From: an uncultured Roseovarius sp. | GTDB taxonomy: Bacteria > Pseudomonadota > Alphaproteobacteria > Rhodobacterales > Rhodobacteraceae | Direction of reading: 5' to 3' | Assembly: GCA_947496175.1 (NCBI GenBank) | Contig: CANMBU010000002.1 | Location: forward strand, 1 to 64,000 | DNA: 64,000 nucleotides | In this document: positions 28,959 through 37,978 of the stretch, one piece after another | Position numbering within the stretch: the first letter of the stretch is position 1 | Layout of the letters: every line of letters begins with the position of its first letter | Program-made: the position numbers and the translations under genes | The notes under the pieces: model-generated | Seen by the model: the letters and a program-made list of their open reading frames with translations, nothing else | Databases searched by the model: none | Told to the model about the DNA's origin: nothing

Positions 28959-29921
28959 CTAACGCCCCTCGTTTTCTTTGCCTTGGTAGTGCTGGAAGAC
29001 GGCGATAGGCACCACGAGAAGGAACAGAAGGACAATGGCGACTGCCGAGGCGACGGGCCAGTCGGTGTTGCGCGAAAACTCGTTAAAGAGCACGCGGCCA
29101 ATCATCTGCACGTTGCCGCCGCCAAGAAGATCGGGAATGACATATTCGCCCGTGGCCGGGATGAACACCAAAAGAGAGCCCGCGATGATACCCGGGATCG
29201 TCAGCGGCAAGGTCACTTTGAAAAAGGTGTTGGTCGGCTTTGATCCAAGATCGGCTGCTGCTTCATTCAGGCTGGTGTCGAGCTTTTCCATATTGGCGTA
29301 AAGCGGCAGGATCATGAACGGCATGTAGGTGTAGACAATACCCACAAAGACCGCGAATTCGGTGTAAAGCATGCGGATCGGCTCATCGATGAGCCCGATC
29401 GAGATCAGCAGGTTGTTGATTGTGCCCTGATCCGCCAAAAGGCCCATCCAGGCATAGACGCGCAACAAGAAAGACGTCCAGAATGGCAAAATCACCAGGA
29501 AAAGCAAAAGCGGCTTCATCACAGGACCGGATCGCACGATCCCATAAGCAATGGGATAGCCAAACAACAGACAGATCAGTGTTGAGAGAACCGAGATCTT
29601 GAGCGAGTTGAGATAAGTGTTGGAATACAGATTGTCGGTCAGGATGTAGGTGAAATTGTCAAAAACAATCCGGATGTTCATTACACCCGTGTCCGTCCAC
29701 TCAATCAGCTTGGTGAACGGGGGGCTTGCGATGGCCAGCTCTGCCAAACTGATCTTGGCGACAATGAAAAACGGAAAGAGAAAGAAGAAGAGCAGCCACA
29801 CAAAAGGGATCAGTATGACGATCTTGCGCCAATTGTTCTGTGCCCGTCTGGCGAGAGATTGCAGAAAACCGATGTCTTGCTGAGAGGTCGCAGAGACCGG
29901 GCTGTTCGTTAGATCGGTCAT
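28959..29921 (-). CDS. ABC transporter permease, PotB/PotH type
   Basis: Polytopic; NEAAADLGSKPTNTFFKVTLPLTIPGIIAGSLLVFIPATGEYVIPDLLGG. Confidence 0.9.
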   Translation of the reverse strand: MTDLTNSPVSATSQQDIGFLQSLARRAQNNWRKIVILIPFVWLLFFFLFPFFIVAKISLAELAIASPPFTKLIEWTDTGVMNIRIVFDNFTYILTDNLYSNTYLNSLKISVLSTLICLLFGYPIAYGIVRSGPVMKPLLLFLVILPFWTSFLLRVYAWMGLLADQGTINNLLISIGLIDEPIRMLYTEFAVFVGIVYTYMPFMILPLYANMEKLDTSLNEAAADLGSKPTNTFFKVTLPLTIPGIIAGSLLVFIPATGEYVIPDLLGGGNVQMIGRVLFNEFSRNTDWPVASAVAIVLLFLLVVPIAVFQHYQGKENEGR

Positions 29922-31060
29922 GAATTTAACAACATCGCGCTGGATGGCTCCCAGCTTAGGTAGACCGTGTCTTCCCAGGTGATGGATTGCTCATTACTCC
30001 GCGACCTGACCTGATTTGGAGCAGTCACATCGACAAGTTGGCCTGTTTTGAGCTTAACCTTATAGATTGAGGTCTCACCCAGATATCCGATCTCTTCAAC
30101 TTCACCGCTGACCTGATTGGGACCCGCCTTTTTGGGCGCTGTTTTGCTCACATGAATTTTTTCGGGCCTTAGGCCAACCCAGATTTGTTTGCCTTCGGTC
30201 ACCGATTGACCGTGGTCGATGTAAACTTCACCAAGGTCAGTATCGACGCGCACATGGTCGGTGCCATCTTCGCTGACGCGTCCGGCAAAAATATTGGCCG
30301 ATCCGATAAAGTCCGCGACAAAGCGCGACTGAGGAAATTCGTAGATCTCATTCGGTGTGCCGATCTGCATGAAGCGTCCGGCATCCATCACGGCCATGCG
30401 GGTGGCCAGTGTCATGGCCTCTTCCTGGTCGTGGGTGACAACGATGAACGTCACGCCGACCTGTTCCTGAATGTTGGCCAACTCAAACTGCGTTTGCTTG
30501 CGCAGTTTCTTGTCCAAAGCGGCGAGCGGTTCATCAAGCAAGAGCAAGCGTGGTTTCTTGACGAGCGCGCGGGCCAAAGCAACTCGTTGCCTTTGACCAC
30601 CAGAAAGCTGTTGCGGTTTGCGTTTCTTGAAGTCCTGTAATTCGACCAGTTGCAGAATTTCATCCACGCGGTCGGTGATTTCGCTTTTGGGAACGCGGTC
30701 TTGTTGCAATCCGAACGCGATGTTCTTTTCAACCGTCATATGCGGGAAAAGCGCATAGCTTTGGAACATCATGTTGGTGGGGCGTTCATAGGCCGAGACA
30801 TTCGACATGTCTTCGCCCCCAATGTTGATCGAGCCGGATTCAGGAAACTCGAACCCTGCAAGCATCCGTAGCAAAGTTGATTTGCCACAACCCGAGCCGC
30901 CCAAAAGGCAAAAAAGCTCACCCTGATAGATGTCGAGATCAATGTTGTCGACAGCGGTAACTGAACCGAATTTCTTTGTCAGGCCACGTATTTGGACCAA
31001 TGGAGTGTTGTTCTCATGGTCAAGCCACGGCGCATCGGTCACGGACGGTCCCCCAGTCAA
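29918..31060 (-). CDS. ABC transporter ATP-binding protein, PotA/PotG type
   Basis: Walker A GGSGCGKSTLLRMLAGFE, signature QLSGGQRQRVALARAL, TOBE-like C-terminus. Confidence 0.93.
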   Translation of the reverse strand: MTGGPSVTDAPWLDHENNTPLVQIRGLTKKFGSVTAVDNIDLDIYQGELFCLLGGSGCGKSTLLRMLAGFEFPESGSINIGGEDMSNVSAYERPTNMMFQSYALFPHMTVEKNIAFGLQQDRVPKSEITDRVDEILQLVELQDFKKRKPQQLSGGQRQRVALARALVKKPRLLLLDEPLAALDKKLRKQTQFELANIQEQVGVTFIVVTHDQEEAMTLATRMAVMDAGRFMQIGTPNEIYEFPQSRFVADFIGSANIFAGRVSEDGTDHVRVDTDLGEVYIDHGQSVTEGKQIWVGLRPEKIHVSKTAPKKAGPNQVSGEVEEIGYLGETSIYKVKLKTGQLVDVTAPNQVRSRSNEQSITWEDTVYLSWEPSSAMLLNS

Positions 31061-31087
31061 AAATGCTCAATATTTTTGCGAGCGTGG

Positions 31088-31117
31088 GGTGGTGGCATAA
31101 AACCTCACGCCACCACC
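31088..31117. other. Stem-loop between binding-protein and ATPase genes
   Basis: GGTGGTGGC-ataaaacctcac-GCCACCACC. Confidence 0.65.
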
Positions 31118-31132
31118 TGTTTCAAAAAGCGA

Positions 31133-32242
31133 TCAGTTGCCCGCTTTGAAATTGGTCCAAGTTCGCGTTTGCAGACGCTCGACCTTCGGCGGGAGCACTT
31201 TTGTGGTGTACATCTTGGCAACCTGATCAGAAGTTGGGAAAGCCGCCGGGCTTGATGTCACTTCTTCATCCACCAGTTCTTTGCCGGTCTTGTTGGCCGT
31301 CGCATACCAGGTGAAGTTACTGTCCGCCGCGCCAACTTCAGGCCGCATCATGTAGTTAAGGAACAAATGTGCGTCTTCTTTGTTTGCGGCATCCGCAGGG
31401 ATCAACCAGCCGTCAATCCAGAGCTGCGCTGCGCCTTGGCCTTCGGGCAGGAAGAAATCAAGAATGACGCCTGTATCTGCTTCGGCTGCGCCGGACATCG
31501 CCAAAAGCCCATCAGGCCCCCAAGTTGTGGAGATGCAGAACTCTTTCTGTGGCATCCGCTGATACGCATAGTTATCGAACGTTTTGATATGCGGACGGAT
31601 CTTCGCCAGCATTTCCCCAACCGCCTCATAGTCTTCGGAATTGGTCGAGTTCGGGTCGAGCCCCAGATAAGCAAGCGCCATTGGAATGATGTCACCTGGA
31701 GAATCCAGGAATGACACACCACAGGAGGCAACTTTCTCCAGGTGCTCAGGGTTAAAGATAAGATCCATGGAGCCGATTGGTGCGTCAGGATAAGTCGCCT
31801 TCACCAGCTCTTCATTATAGGTCACTCCATGTGTGCCCCACATATACGGAATGAAGTGCTTGTTGCCTGGGTCCCATTCACTGTCGAGCTGCGCCATAAG
31901 GGCCGGGTCAATATGTTTAATGTTGTCCAGCTTTGACATATCGAGCGGAGCGACGATGCCCGCCTTGATCAGGCGCGCTGTATCACTACCGGCGTGGCTC
32001 ACGACATCATAACCGCTATTGCCCGCAAGCAGTTTCGCGTCGATCGACTCAGCGGAATCGTAGGTGTCGTAAATGACCTTGATCCCGTATTCTTTTTCGA
32101 AGTTGGCGATCGTGTCTTCTGCGATGTATTCACCCCAGTTTGTAACCTTCAGCACACGATCTTCAGCAACAGCCGATCCGGCCATCAAAACGCCAACTGC
32201 AACCGTGCAGGTCAGTCCCTTCAGTTTGTATGTAAGTGTCAT
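31133..32242 (-). CDS. Spermidine/putrescine-type (PotD/PotF) extracellular substrate-binding protein
   Basis: Signal peptide; VLKVTNWGEYIAEDTIANFEKEYGIKVIYDTYDSAESIDAKLLAGNSGYDVV. Confidence 0.9.
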   Translation of the reverse strand: MTLTYKLKGLTCTVAVGVLMAGSAVAEDRVLKVTNWGEYIAEDTIANFEKEYGIKVIYDTYDSAESIDAKLLAGNSGYDVVSHAGSDTARLIKAGIVAPLDMSKLDNIKHIDPALMAQLDSEWDPGNKHFIPYMWGTHGVTYNEELVKATYPDAPIGSMDLIFNPEHLEKVASCGVSFLDSPGDIIPMALAYLGLDPNSTNSEDYEAVGEMLAKIRPHIKTFDNYAYQRMPQKEFCISTTWGPDGLLAMSGAAEADTGVILDFFLPEGQGAAQLWIDGWLIPADAANKEDAHLFLNYMMRPEVGAADSNFTWYATANKTGKELVDEEVTSSPAAFPTSDQVAKMYTTKVLPPKVERLQTRTWTNFKAGN

Positions 32243-32390
32243 ATTGCGGAATTCCTCTCCCTAGGACGACGTTCAATTTTTTGATGAGTGCATCGCGCCT
32301 TTTGTCCGGCGCAGTCCCTCGTTGAGTGATTAACTGGTTGAACGTTCGAAAAAACGTTATTCGGTGCAAATCAAACGAGTCAAGCTGTAC

Positions 32391-32420
32391 GGTCGCCAGA
32401 TTTGATCAAATCTGACGACC
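32391..32420. promoter_or_regulatory. 30-bp near-perfect palindrome, putative operator upstream of the binding-protein gene
   Basis: GGTCGCCAGATTTGATCAAATCTGACGACC; one mismatched pair. Confidence 0.7.
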
Positions 32421-32612
32421 CTTTCAGAGTATGATCAATTCATGACCAAATCCGCACGGTGGGGTTCTTGACACAAGAAATGGATTTCCGAGATTTAGCA
32501 CTGATGCTGAAGTTAGTATCGAGAAACACATAACAACGGGAAAGTGCATTACCTTATGCGGTGCTTTTCTTGTTTGCCGGGATATCCTGAACGAGTTTGG
32601 AAAGTGACACAA

Positions 32613-32951
32613 ATGATCCATATGCTTTGCCGTTTCGATCTCAAGCCGGGCGCGTCAATGGAGGCGGTGCGTGGCTATTATGCCCAGTTTTTCAAAGACA
32701 TGAAGTCAATGGGATATGCGGAGGCAACCGGAGAGATCGGCACCCGAATTGACGACACACCAATGTCCACCGAAGCACCAGAAGCACAACGGTTCTACGT
32801 TGTGATGACCTTCCGGGATCGCGCGCAGCTTGATGAGTCATATGCGTATTTCACTGGCGGACACCTTACTCCGGACCAGCTTGCCGCGCATAACGGGATC
32901 CGGCGCTGGATCACCAATGAGGTGTTCACCTGTTGGGACGATCAGGTTTAG
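32613..32951 (+). CDS. Conserved hypothetical protein
   Basis: MIHMLCRFDLKPGASMEAVRGYYAQFFKDMKSMGYAEATGEIGTR; complete ORF between two cluster promoters. Confidence 0.65.
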   Translation: MIHMLCRFDLKPGASMEAVRGYYAQFFKDMKSMGYAEATGEIGTRIDDTPMSTEAPEAQRFYVVMTFRDRAQLDESYAYFTGGHLTPDQLAAHNGIRRWITNEVFTCWDDQV

Positions 32952-33022
32952 CTACCCCAAAATTTCTTTCAAAAAAAACTGCGTCTAGCTCCGCTGCCCT
33001 TGGTTGTGTAGTCTCTTTTTGA

Positions 33023-33038
33023 CTGACTGTTCAGTCAG
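33023..33038. promoter_or_regulatory. TetR-type operator candidate
   Basis: CTGACTG-TT-CAGTCAG perfect dyad about 50 bp upstream of the flavoprotein start codon. Confidence 0.7.
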
Positions 33039-33086
33039 ATTCGGAATCAGAATTGGCTTTGTGAAGGTTTTGAGGAGCACTTTCAT

Positions 33087-35174
33087 ATGACGATGGAACC
33101 CAATCACAGGATCCTTTTCGAGCCGCTGAAGATCGGCCCCAAGACGACCAAGAACCGGTTCTACCAAGTGCCGCATTGCAATGGCATGGGACACCGCTGG
33201 CCGCGGACCATGGCAGAAATGCGAGGCGTCAAAGCCGAAGGCGGTTGGGGTGTGGTGTGCACTGAAGAATGCTCGATCCACCCGACAAGCGATCTGACCC
33301 CGGCCACCCTGATGCGGCTCTGGGATGACAGCGATCTGCCGGTTCACCGTCTGATGGTCGACAAGGTGCATGAACACGGTGCTCTCGCAGGCATTCAGCT
33401 TGTCCACAATGGTCAGTCGGTCAGCAACTACCTGTCGCGTATTCCGTCCATCGCCCCGTCGCCCGCGCCGAATGAGACGTCAAACTCGACGCAGGCGCGT
33501 GGGATGGACAAAGAAGACATCAAAACCCTGCGCCGATGGTTTCGCGAAGCCGCGTTGAGGTCGCGTGAGGCGGGGTACGACATTATCTATGTCTACGCCG
33601 CACATGGCATCATGACGCTGCTTTATCAATTCCTGCTCAAACGCTTCAATCACCGCACGGATGAATATGGCGGAAGCCTGGAAAACCGGGTGCGGCTGGT
33701 GCGTGAGGTGCTGGAGGACACCAAGGACGCGGTCGGGCATGACTGCGCCGTGGCGTTCCGCTTTGCTGTGGATGAATTGATGGGTGAGGATGGCATGAAC
33801 AGCGCCGAGGCCGAGGATATTGTCGGGTCTCTCGCTGAGTTGCCAGACCTGTGGGATGTGAATGTGGCGGATTGGGGCAATGACTCGCTCCCGTCGCGGT
33901 TTGGCAATGAAGGATCGCAGGAAGACTATGTGCGCTTCGTCAAGAAACTGACCACCAAGCCGGTGGTGGGTGTGGGGCGGTTCACTTCTCCCGATACGAT
34001 GGTGTCTCAAATCAAACGTGGCGTACTTGACCTGGTTGGGGCTGCGCGTCCCTCGATTGCTGACCCGTTCCTGCCGACCAAGATTGAAGAAGGCCGGTCA
34101 CATGAAATCCGCGAATGCATCGGCTGCAACATGTGCACGACAGGCGACTACGTGGCCTATCCGATGCGCTGTACGCAAAACCCGACGATGGGAGAGGAAT
34201 GGCGAAAAGGTTGGCATCCTGAACGTATCCCGGCGTCGATATCCGAGGATAATGTGCTGGTGGTCGGAGGTGGACCTGCCGGGCTTGAGGCCGCGCTGGC
34301 GCTGTCCAATCGCGGATATCCTGTCACTCTTGCGGAAGCCAGGGAAAAGCTTGGCGGTCGTGTTCTGTGCGAAACAGCACTGGCCCCGCTGCGGCAATGG
34401 AACCGCGTGGCCGATTACCGCGTGAACCTGTTGTCGGCCCGAGCCAATGTCAGCACATTCACGCAAAGCGAAATGACCGCGCAGTCTGTGATGGAGCTGG
34501 GGCATGCCCATGTGGCCATTGCCACCGGATCGTATTGGCGCACCGATTTTGTGGGCATCCACCACCGGTTTGCACCCGAAAAGCTTCACAGCCCGATGAT
34601 TGTTGCGCCAGAGGTCATTATGGCCGGTGAGGTGCCAAAGGGTCCGGTGCTTATCTTTGACGACGATCACTACTACCTTGGCAGTGCTCTGGCCGAACAA
34701 CTGGCGGGAAACGGTGTCGATGTGGTGCTTGTCACGCCAGCAGCGGAAGCGGCGGGCTGGACGCATTTCACGCTGGAGTATGAACATATTCAGGTGCGGC
34801 TGCGTGAGCTTGGGGTTGAGATCATCTGCAACCATGGGATCGCGGCTGTGGGCGATGGCTTTGTCGATCTGGCTTGCGTGTTCACCGAGAAAACGCAGCG
34901 CAAGGATGTGTCCGCCGTGGTCCCCGTCACGTCGCGGATCAGTGACGACAGCCTGTATCATGATCTTTTGGCACAGAAAGACGCCTGGTCGGATCATGGC
35001 ATTAAGTCGGTCACGCGCATCGGCGATTGCTATGCGCCGGGAACCATAGCAATGGCAGTTTATGGAGGGCACGATTTTGCCCGAACGCTGGAAGCGCCTG
35101 TTGATCCGGATGCGCCGTTCCGTCGTGAAAATGACTTTGAAGCCCACAAGCTATGGCCCGAGTTTGCTTCATGA
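33087..35174 (+). CDS. Trimethylamine dehydrogenase-family FMN/[4Fe-4S] oxidoreductase of unknown amine specificity
   Basis: ILFEPLKIGPKTTKNRFYQVPHCNGMG (conserved flavinylated Cys), CIGCNMC...C cluster site, GEEWRKGWHPER, C-terminal FAD/ADP-binding half. Confidence 0.88.
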   Translation: MTMEPNHRILFEPLKIGPKTTKNRFYQVPHCNGMGHRWPRTMAEMRGVKAEGGWGVVCTEECSIHPTSDLTPATLMRLWDDSDLPVHRLMVDKVHEHGALAGIQLVHNGQSVSNYLSRIPSIAPSPAPNETSNSTQARGMDKEDIKTLRRWFREAALRSREAGYDIIYVYAAHGIMTLLYQFLLKRFNHRTDEYGGSLENRVRLVREVLEDTKDAVGHDCAVAFRFAVDELMGEDGMNSAEAEDIVGSLAELPDLWDVNVADWGNDSLPSRFGNEGSQEDYVRFVKKLTTKPVVGVGRFTSPDTMVSQIKRGVLDLVGAARPSIADPFLPTKIEEGRSHEIRECIGCNMCTTGDYVAYPMRCTQNPTMGEEWRKGWHPERIPASISEDNVLVVGGGPAGLEAALALSNRGYPVTLAEAREKLGGRVLCETALAPLRQWNRVADYRVNLLSARANVSTFTQSEMTAQSVMELGHAHVAIATGSYWRTDFVGIHHRFAPEKLHSPMIVAPEVIMAGEVPKGPVLIFDDDHYYLGSALAEQLAGNGVDVVLVTPAAEAAGWTHFTLEYEHIQVRLRELGVEIICNHGIAAVGDGFVDLACVFTEKTQRKDVSAVVPVTSRISDDSLYHDLLAQKDAWSDHGIKSVTRIGDCYAPGTIAMAVYGGHDFARTLEAPVDPDAPFRRENDFEAHKLWPEFAS

Positions 35175-36487
35175 CTGCATCCGCCAAATCAGACGCTTGG
35201 TACAAATCATCGTGCCACATAAAGACCTCGCTCTGGGGCAAGACCGCAGATGACCTGCCCGAACTTGAGCCTTTGACATCTGATATGTCTGCGGACGTCG
35301 CTGTCATTGGCGCTGGGTTTTGCGGTTTGTCCTCTGCCCTGCACCTCGCTGAACAGGGCGTCGATGTCGCCATTGTAGAAGCACATGAGCCGGGATGGGG
35401 TGCCTCGGGCCGAAATGGTGGACAGGTTATACCGGGTCTCAAAATTCTGCCTGATGAGATGATCGCGCGTTACGGGACGGAACGCGGAGAACGGATCGCC
35501 GAGACCGCGGGAGGCGCGCCGCAGGTGGTTTATGACCTTATCGAGAATTACGGCATTGAGTGTGATCTGCGACGCACGGGGTGGATTCAATTGGCCAAAG
35601 GACCAGCAGGTCGCGTGACCACGGATGCGCATGTGGCCCAATGGGGGGCACGGGGCGTTGCAACGCGCACGCTTGATCGGGATGAGATCGAGACAAAAGT
35701 GGGGACCTCGGCCTATGCCTCGGCCTTGCTGGATGAGCGTGGCGGGAACTTGCATCCTTTGAAGTATGCCCGCGGGCTTGCAAAGGCGTGTCTGTCACAA
35801 GGCGCACGTATTTTTCCGCAATCCCCTGCGGTTGCCGTGGAACATGACGGGGCGCATTGGGTTGTGAAAACCGAGCAAGGTCAGGTCAATGCACAGACAG
35901 TGATTGTCTGCACCAACGGCTATACAGGGTCGATGTTGCCGGGGCTGTCAGACTCGATTGTGCCGGTTCTGACGGGTGTGCTGGCCACCGATCCGTTGAG
36001 CGACAACCTGAAACATAAGATCTTGCCAAAGCGCCAAGGCGCAGCGGATACGCGGCGGCTCTTGTCGTGGTTCGGCATCGACAGCCAGGACCGTTTGATC
36101 TTTGGCAGCCGCATCAATTCGCAGCAAGAACTGATTGACGAGGCCAATTTTGGCTTTGGCTTTCGCCGAATGCGAGAGATTTTTCCCGAAGTTGACGCCA
36201 GCCGCGTCAACCACCTGTGGACGGGGCGCGTCGCGCTGACGCTCGACCACGTGCCGCACATTCACAAGCTGGGCGACGGCCTTTACAGTGGCCTTGGATT
36301 CAACGGGCGTGGCGTTGCCATGGCCAGTATGTTTGGCAAGGCGCTTGCGGCGCATTGTTTGGGCAAAGCTGGTGACGATTTTCTACCCGTGACCCCGATG
36401 CCCAAAGTGCCGTTCAGCCGATTTCGGGGGCAGGGTCTGGCCGTGGCCTTAACGTGGAAACGCCTGATGGATGCGGTACGGCCCTAG
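35171..36487 (+). CDS. FAD-dependent oxidoreductase, PuuB/DAO type
   Basis: DVAVIGAGFCGLSSALHLAEQGVDVAIVEAHEPGWGASGRNGGQVIPG; ATGA overlap with upstream gene. Confidence 0.88.
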   Translation: MTASAKSDAWYKSSCHIKTSLWGKTADDLPELEPLTSDMSADVAVIGAGFCGLSSALHLAEQGVDVAIVEAHEPGWGASGRNGGQVIPGLKILPDEMIARYGTERGERIAETAGGAPQVVYDLIENYGIECDLRRTGWIQLAKGPAGRVTTDAHVAQWGARGVATRTLDRDEIETKVGTSAYASALLDERGGNLHPLKYARGLAKACLSQGARIFPQSPAVAVEHDGAHWVVKTEQGQVNAQTVIVCTNGYTGSMLPGLSDSIVPVLTGVLATDPLSDNLKHKILPKRQGAADTRRLLSWFGIDSQDRLIFGSRINSQQELIDEANFGFGFRRMREIFPEVDASRVNHLWTGRVALTLDHVPHIHKLGDGLYSGLGFNGRGVAMASMFGKALAAHCLGKAGDDFLPVTPMPKVPFSRFRGQGLAVALTWKRLMDAVRP

Positions 36488-36535
36488 AAAGAATTTTGCT
36501 GTGCCAGAAAGAATGGATGGAAAAGGACTTGAACC

Positions 36536-37729
36536 ATGAGAGATATCCAGATTCCCAATGACTGGGACCGCAAGGGCCTGCCTGGTTGGTGCTACCATAG
36601 CGCCGAATTGCTGGAGCTTGAAAAGGAAGAGCTGTTCAAGACCCATTGGCAGATCGCCTGTCACGTGTCGGATATCCCAAATTCGGGCGATTTCCAGACA
36701 TTTGATGTGTGTGGGGAGCGTGCCATCATCCTGCGTGACACCGAAGGCAATGTGCGCGCGTTTCAAAATGTATGTCGCCATCGCGGCTCTCGTCTGGTGG
36801 CCGAAGACAGCGGAAACTGCCCGAGTGCCATGATCTGTCCCTTCCATGGCTGGGTCTACAATCTCGATGGCACCTTGCGCGGCGCCGCACGGCCCGACTC
36901 CTATCCGCCGCTCGACAAGCATGAGTTTGCCTTGCGCAGCTTGGATATGGAGATTTGGAACGGGTTCATTTTCATCCGGTTCAAACAGGGGCCCCAGCCA
37001 TCGGTGGCCGAGTTGTTACGACCTTTTGCCGAAGAAGCGGCAGGGTACCGAATGGCGGATCATGTGCCAACGGACGGCATCTGGACCGAAGAGACCCCGG
37101 TCAACTGGAAATCCATCCGCGACGTCGACAACGAGGGCTATCACGTGGCCATGGCGCATCCGGCGCTACAGGATCTCTACGGCACAACCTACTACGATGA
37201 ACCCTATGTCGATGGGGTGAGTCGCACCGAAGGTCTCTACACGCCCACAAAAGGGCGGCGCTGGGCCGTTCGAAACTACAAAAAGATGTCCAAGCCACAG
37301 GACTTCTTGCCCGAAGATCTGCACCGCAAGTGGCTGTACTATGGTCTTTTCCCAAATGCCGTCATCGCCGCGACCCCAGAGACCGTATTGTTTTATCAAG
37401 AGTTCCCAACCTCGGTGAATTCTTCGGTCATTCGGTCTGCCACCTATCGTCACGCGAATGAAGACCGCCAACAACGGGCCGCACGCTACTTGGCCAGCCG
37501 TATCGACCGCGAAACCGTTGACGAAGATATTCAACTCACTATCTGGTCTAACGAGTCCATGGCGTCAGAATTTTTTGAGGGGTTCTACCTGTCCGATCTG
37601 GAGTACGGCGTGCGCACGCATCACGACCACCTGCGTGCGGTTCTGCCGATCTACAACGTCGAAGAGGCACCCGCCGAGGATCAGGTTCGGAAGGTCAATG
37701 CATCCATGGCGACCCAAAGCACCTCATGA
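36536..37729 (+). CDS. Rieske non-heme iron oxygenase alpha subunit (quaternary-amine type)
   Basis: CRHRG...CPFHGW Rieske site; DVDNEGYHVAMAH mononuclear iron site with Glu in bridging position. Confidence 0.9.
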   Translation: MRDIQIPNDWDRKGLPGWCYHSAELLELEKEELFKTHWQIACHVSDIPNSGDFQTFDVCGERAIILRDTEGNVRAFQNVCRHRGSRLVAEDSGNCPSAMICPFHGWVYNLDGTLRGAARPDSYPPLDKHEFALRSLDMEIWNGFIFIRFKQGPQPSVAELLRPFAEEAAGYRMADHVPTDGIWTEETPVNWKSIRDVDNEGYHVAMAHPALQDLYGTTYYDEPYVDGVSRTEGLYTPTKGRRWAVRNYKKMSKPQDFLPEDLHRKWLYYGLFPNAVIAATPETVLFYQEFPTSVNSSVIRSATYRHANEDRQQRAARYLASRIDRETVDEDIQLTIWSNESMASEFFEGFYLSDLEYGVRTHHDHLRAVLPIYNVEEAPAEDQVRKVNASMATQSTS

Positions 37730-37968
37730 TATCCGAAGACCCTGACCCGGCCCAACTGCAGCAGCAAAAAAACCTGCTTGAGTCACCCATTGGTCAACGC
37801 GGGTCAGGTGCTGCGCGCTATGGGGCTGCGATGTTTTTCTATCAGGAAAAAATGATGTCGGCCGAGTTGCTCGAAATTTACCGAAGATGCTGCAAGTTCG
37901 ATCATGAAGACCCCGTTGATCTGGCCGCGTTTGAAGGTATCCCAAACGCGTTGCTGTTGGATCAATAG
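37726..37968 (+). CDS. 80-aa hypothetical protein, translationally coupled to the Rieske gene
   Basis: MISEDPDPAQLQQQKNLLESPIGQRGSGAARYGAAMFFYQEKMMSAELLEIYRRCCKFDHEDP; 4-nt ATGA overlap. Confidence 0.65.
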   Translation: MISEDPDPAQLQQQKNLLESPIGQRGSGAARYGAAMFFYQEKMMSAELLEIYRRCCKFDHEDPVDLAAFEGIPNALLLDQ

Positions 37969-37978
37969 GCTGCCGGTC

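Noticed and set aside
28134-29243. 369-aa plus-strand ORF across the permease genes
   Set aside because: Antisense to two convincing ABC permease genes; composition (many H, D, Q, R, K runs) is the mirror frame of hydrophobic codons.
34098-35147. 349-aa minus-strand ORF
   Set aside because: Antisense to the TMADH-like gene; no recognisable motif; high-GC shadow ORF.
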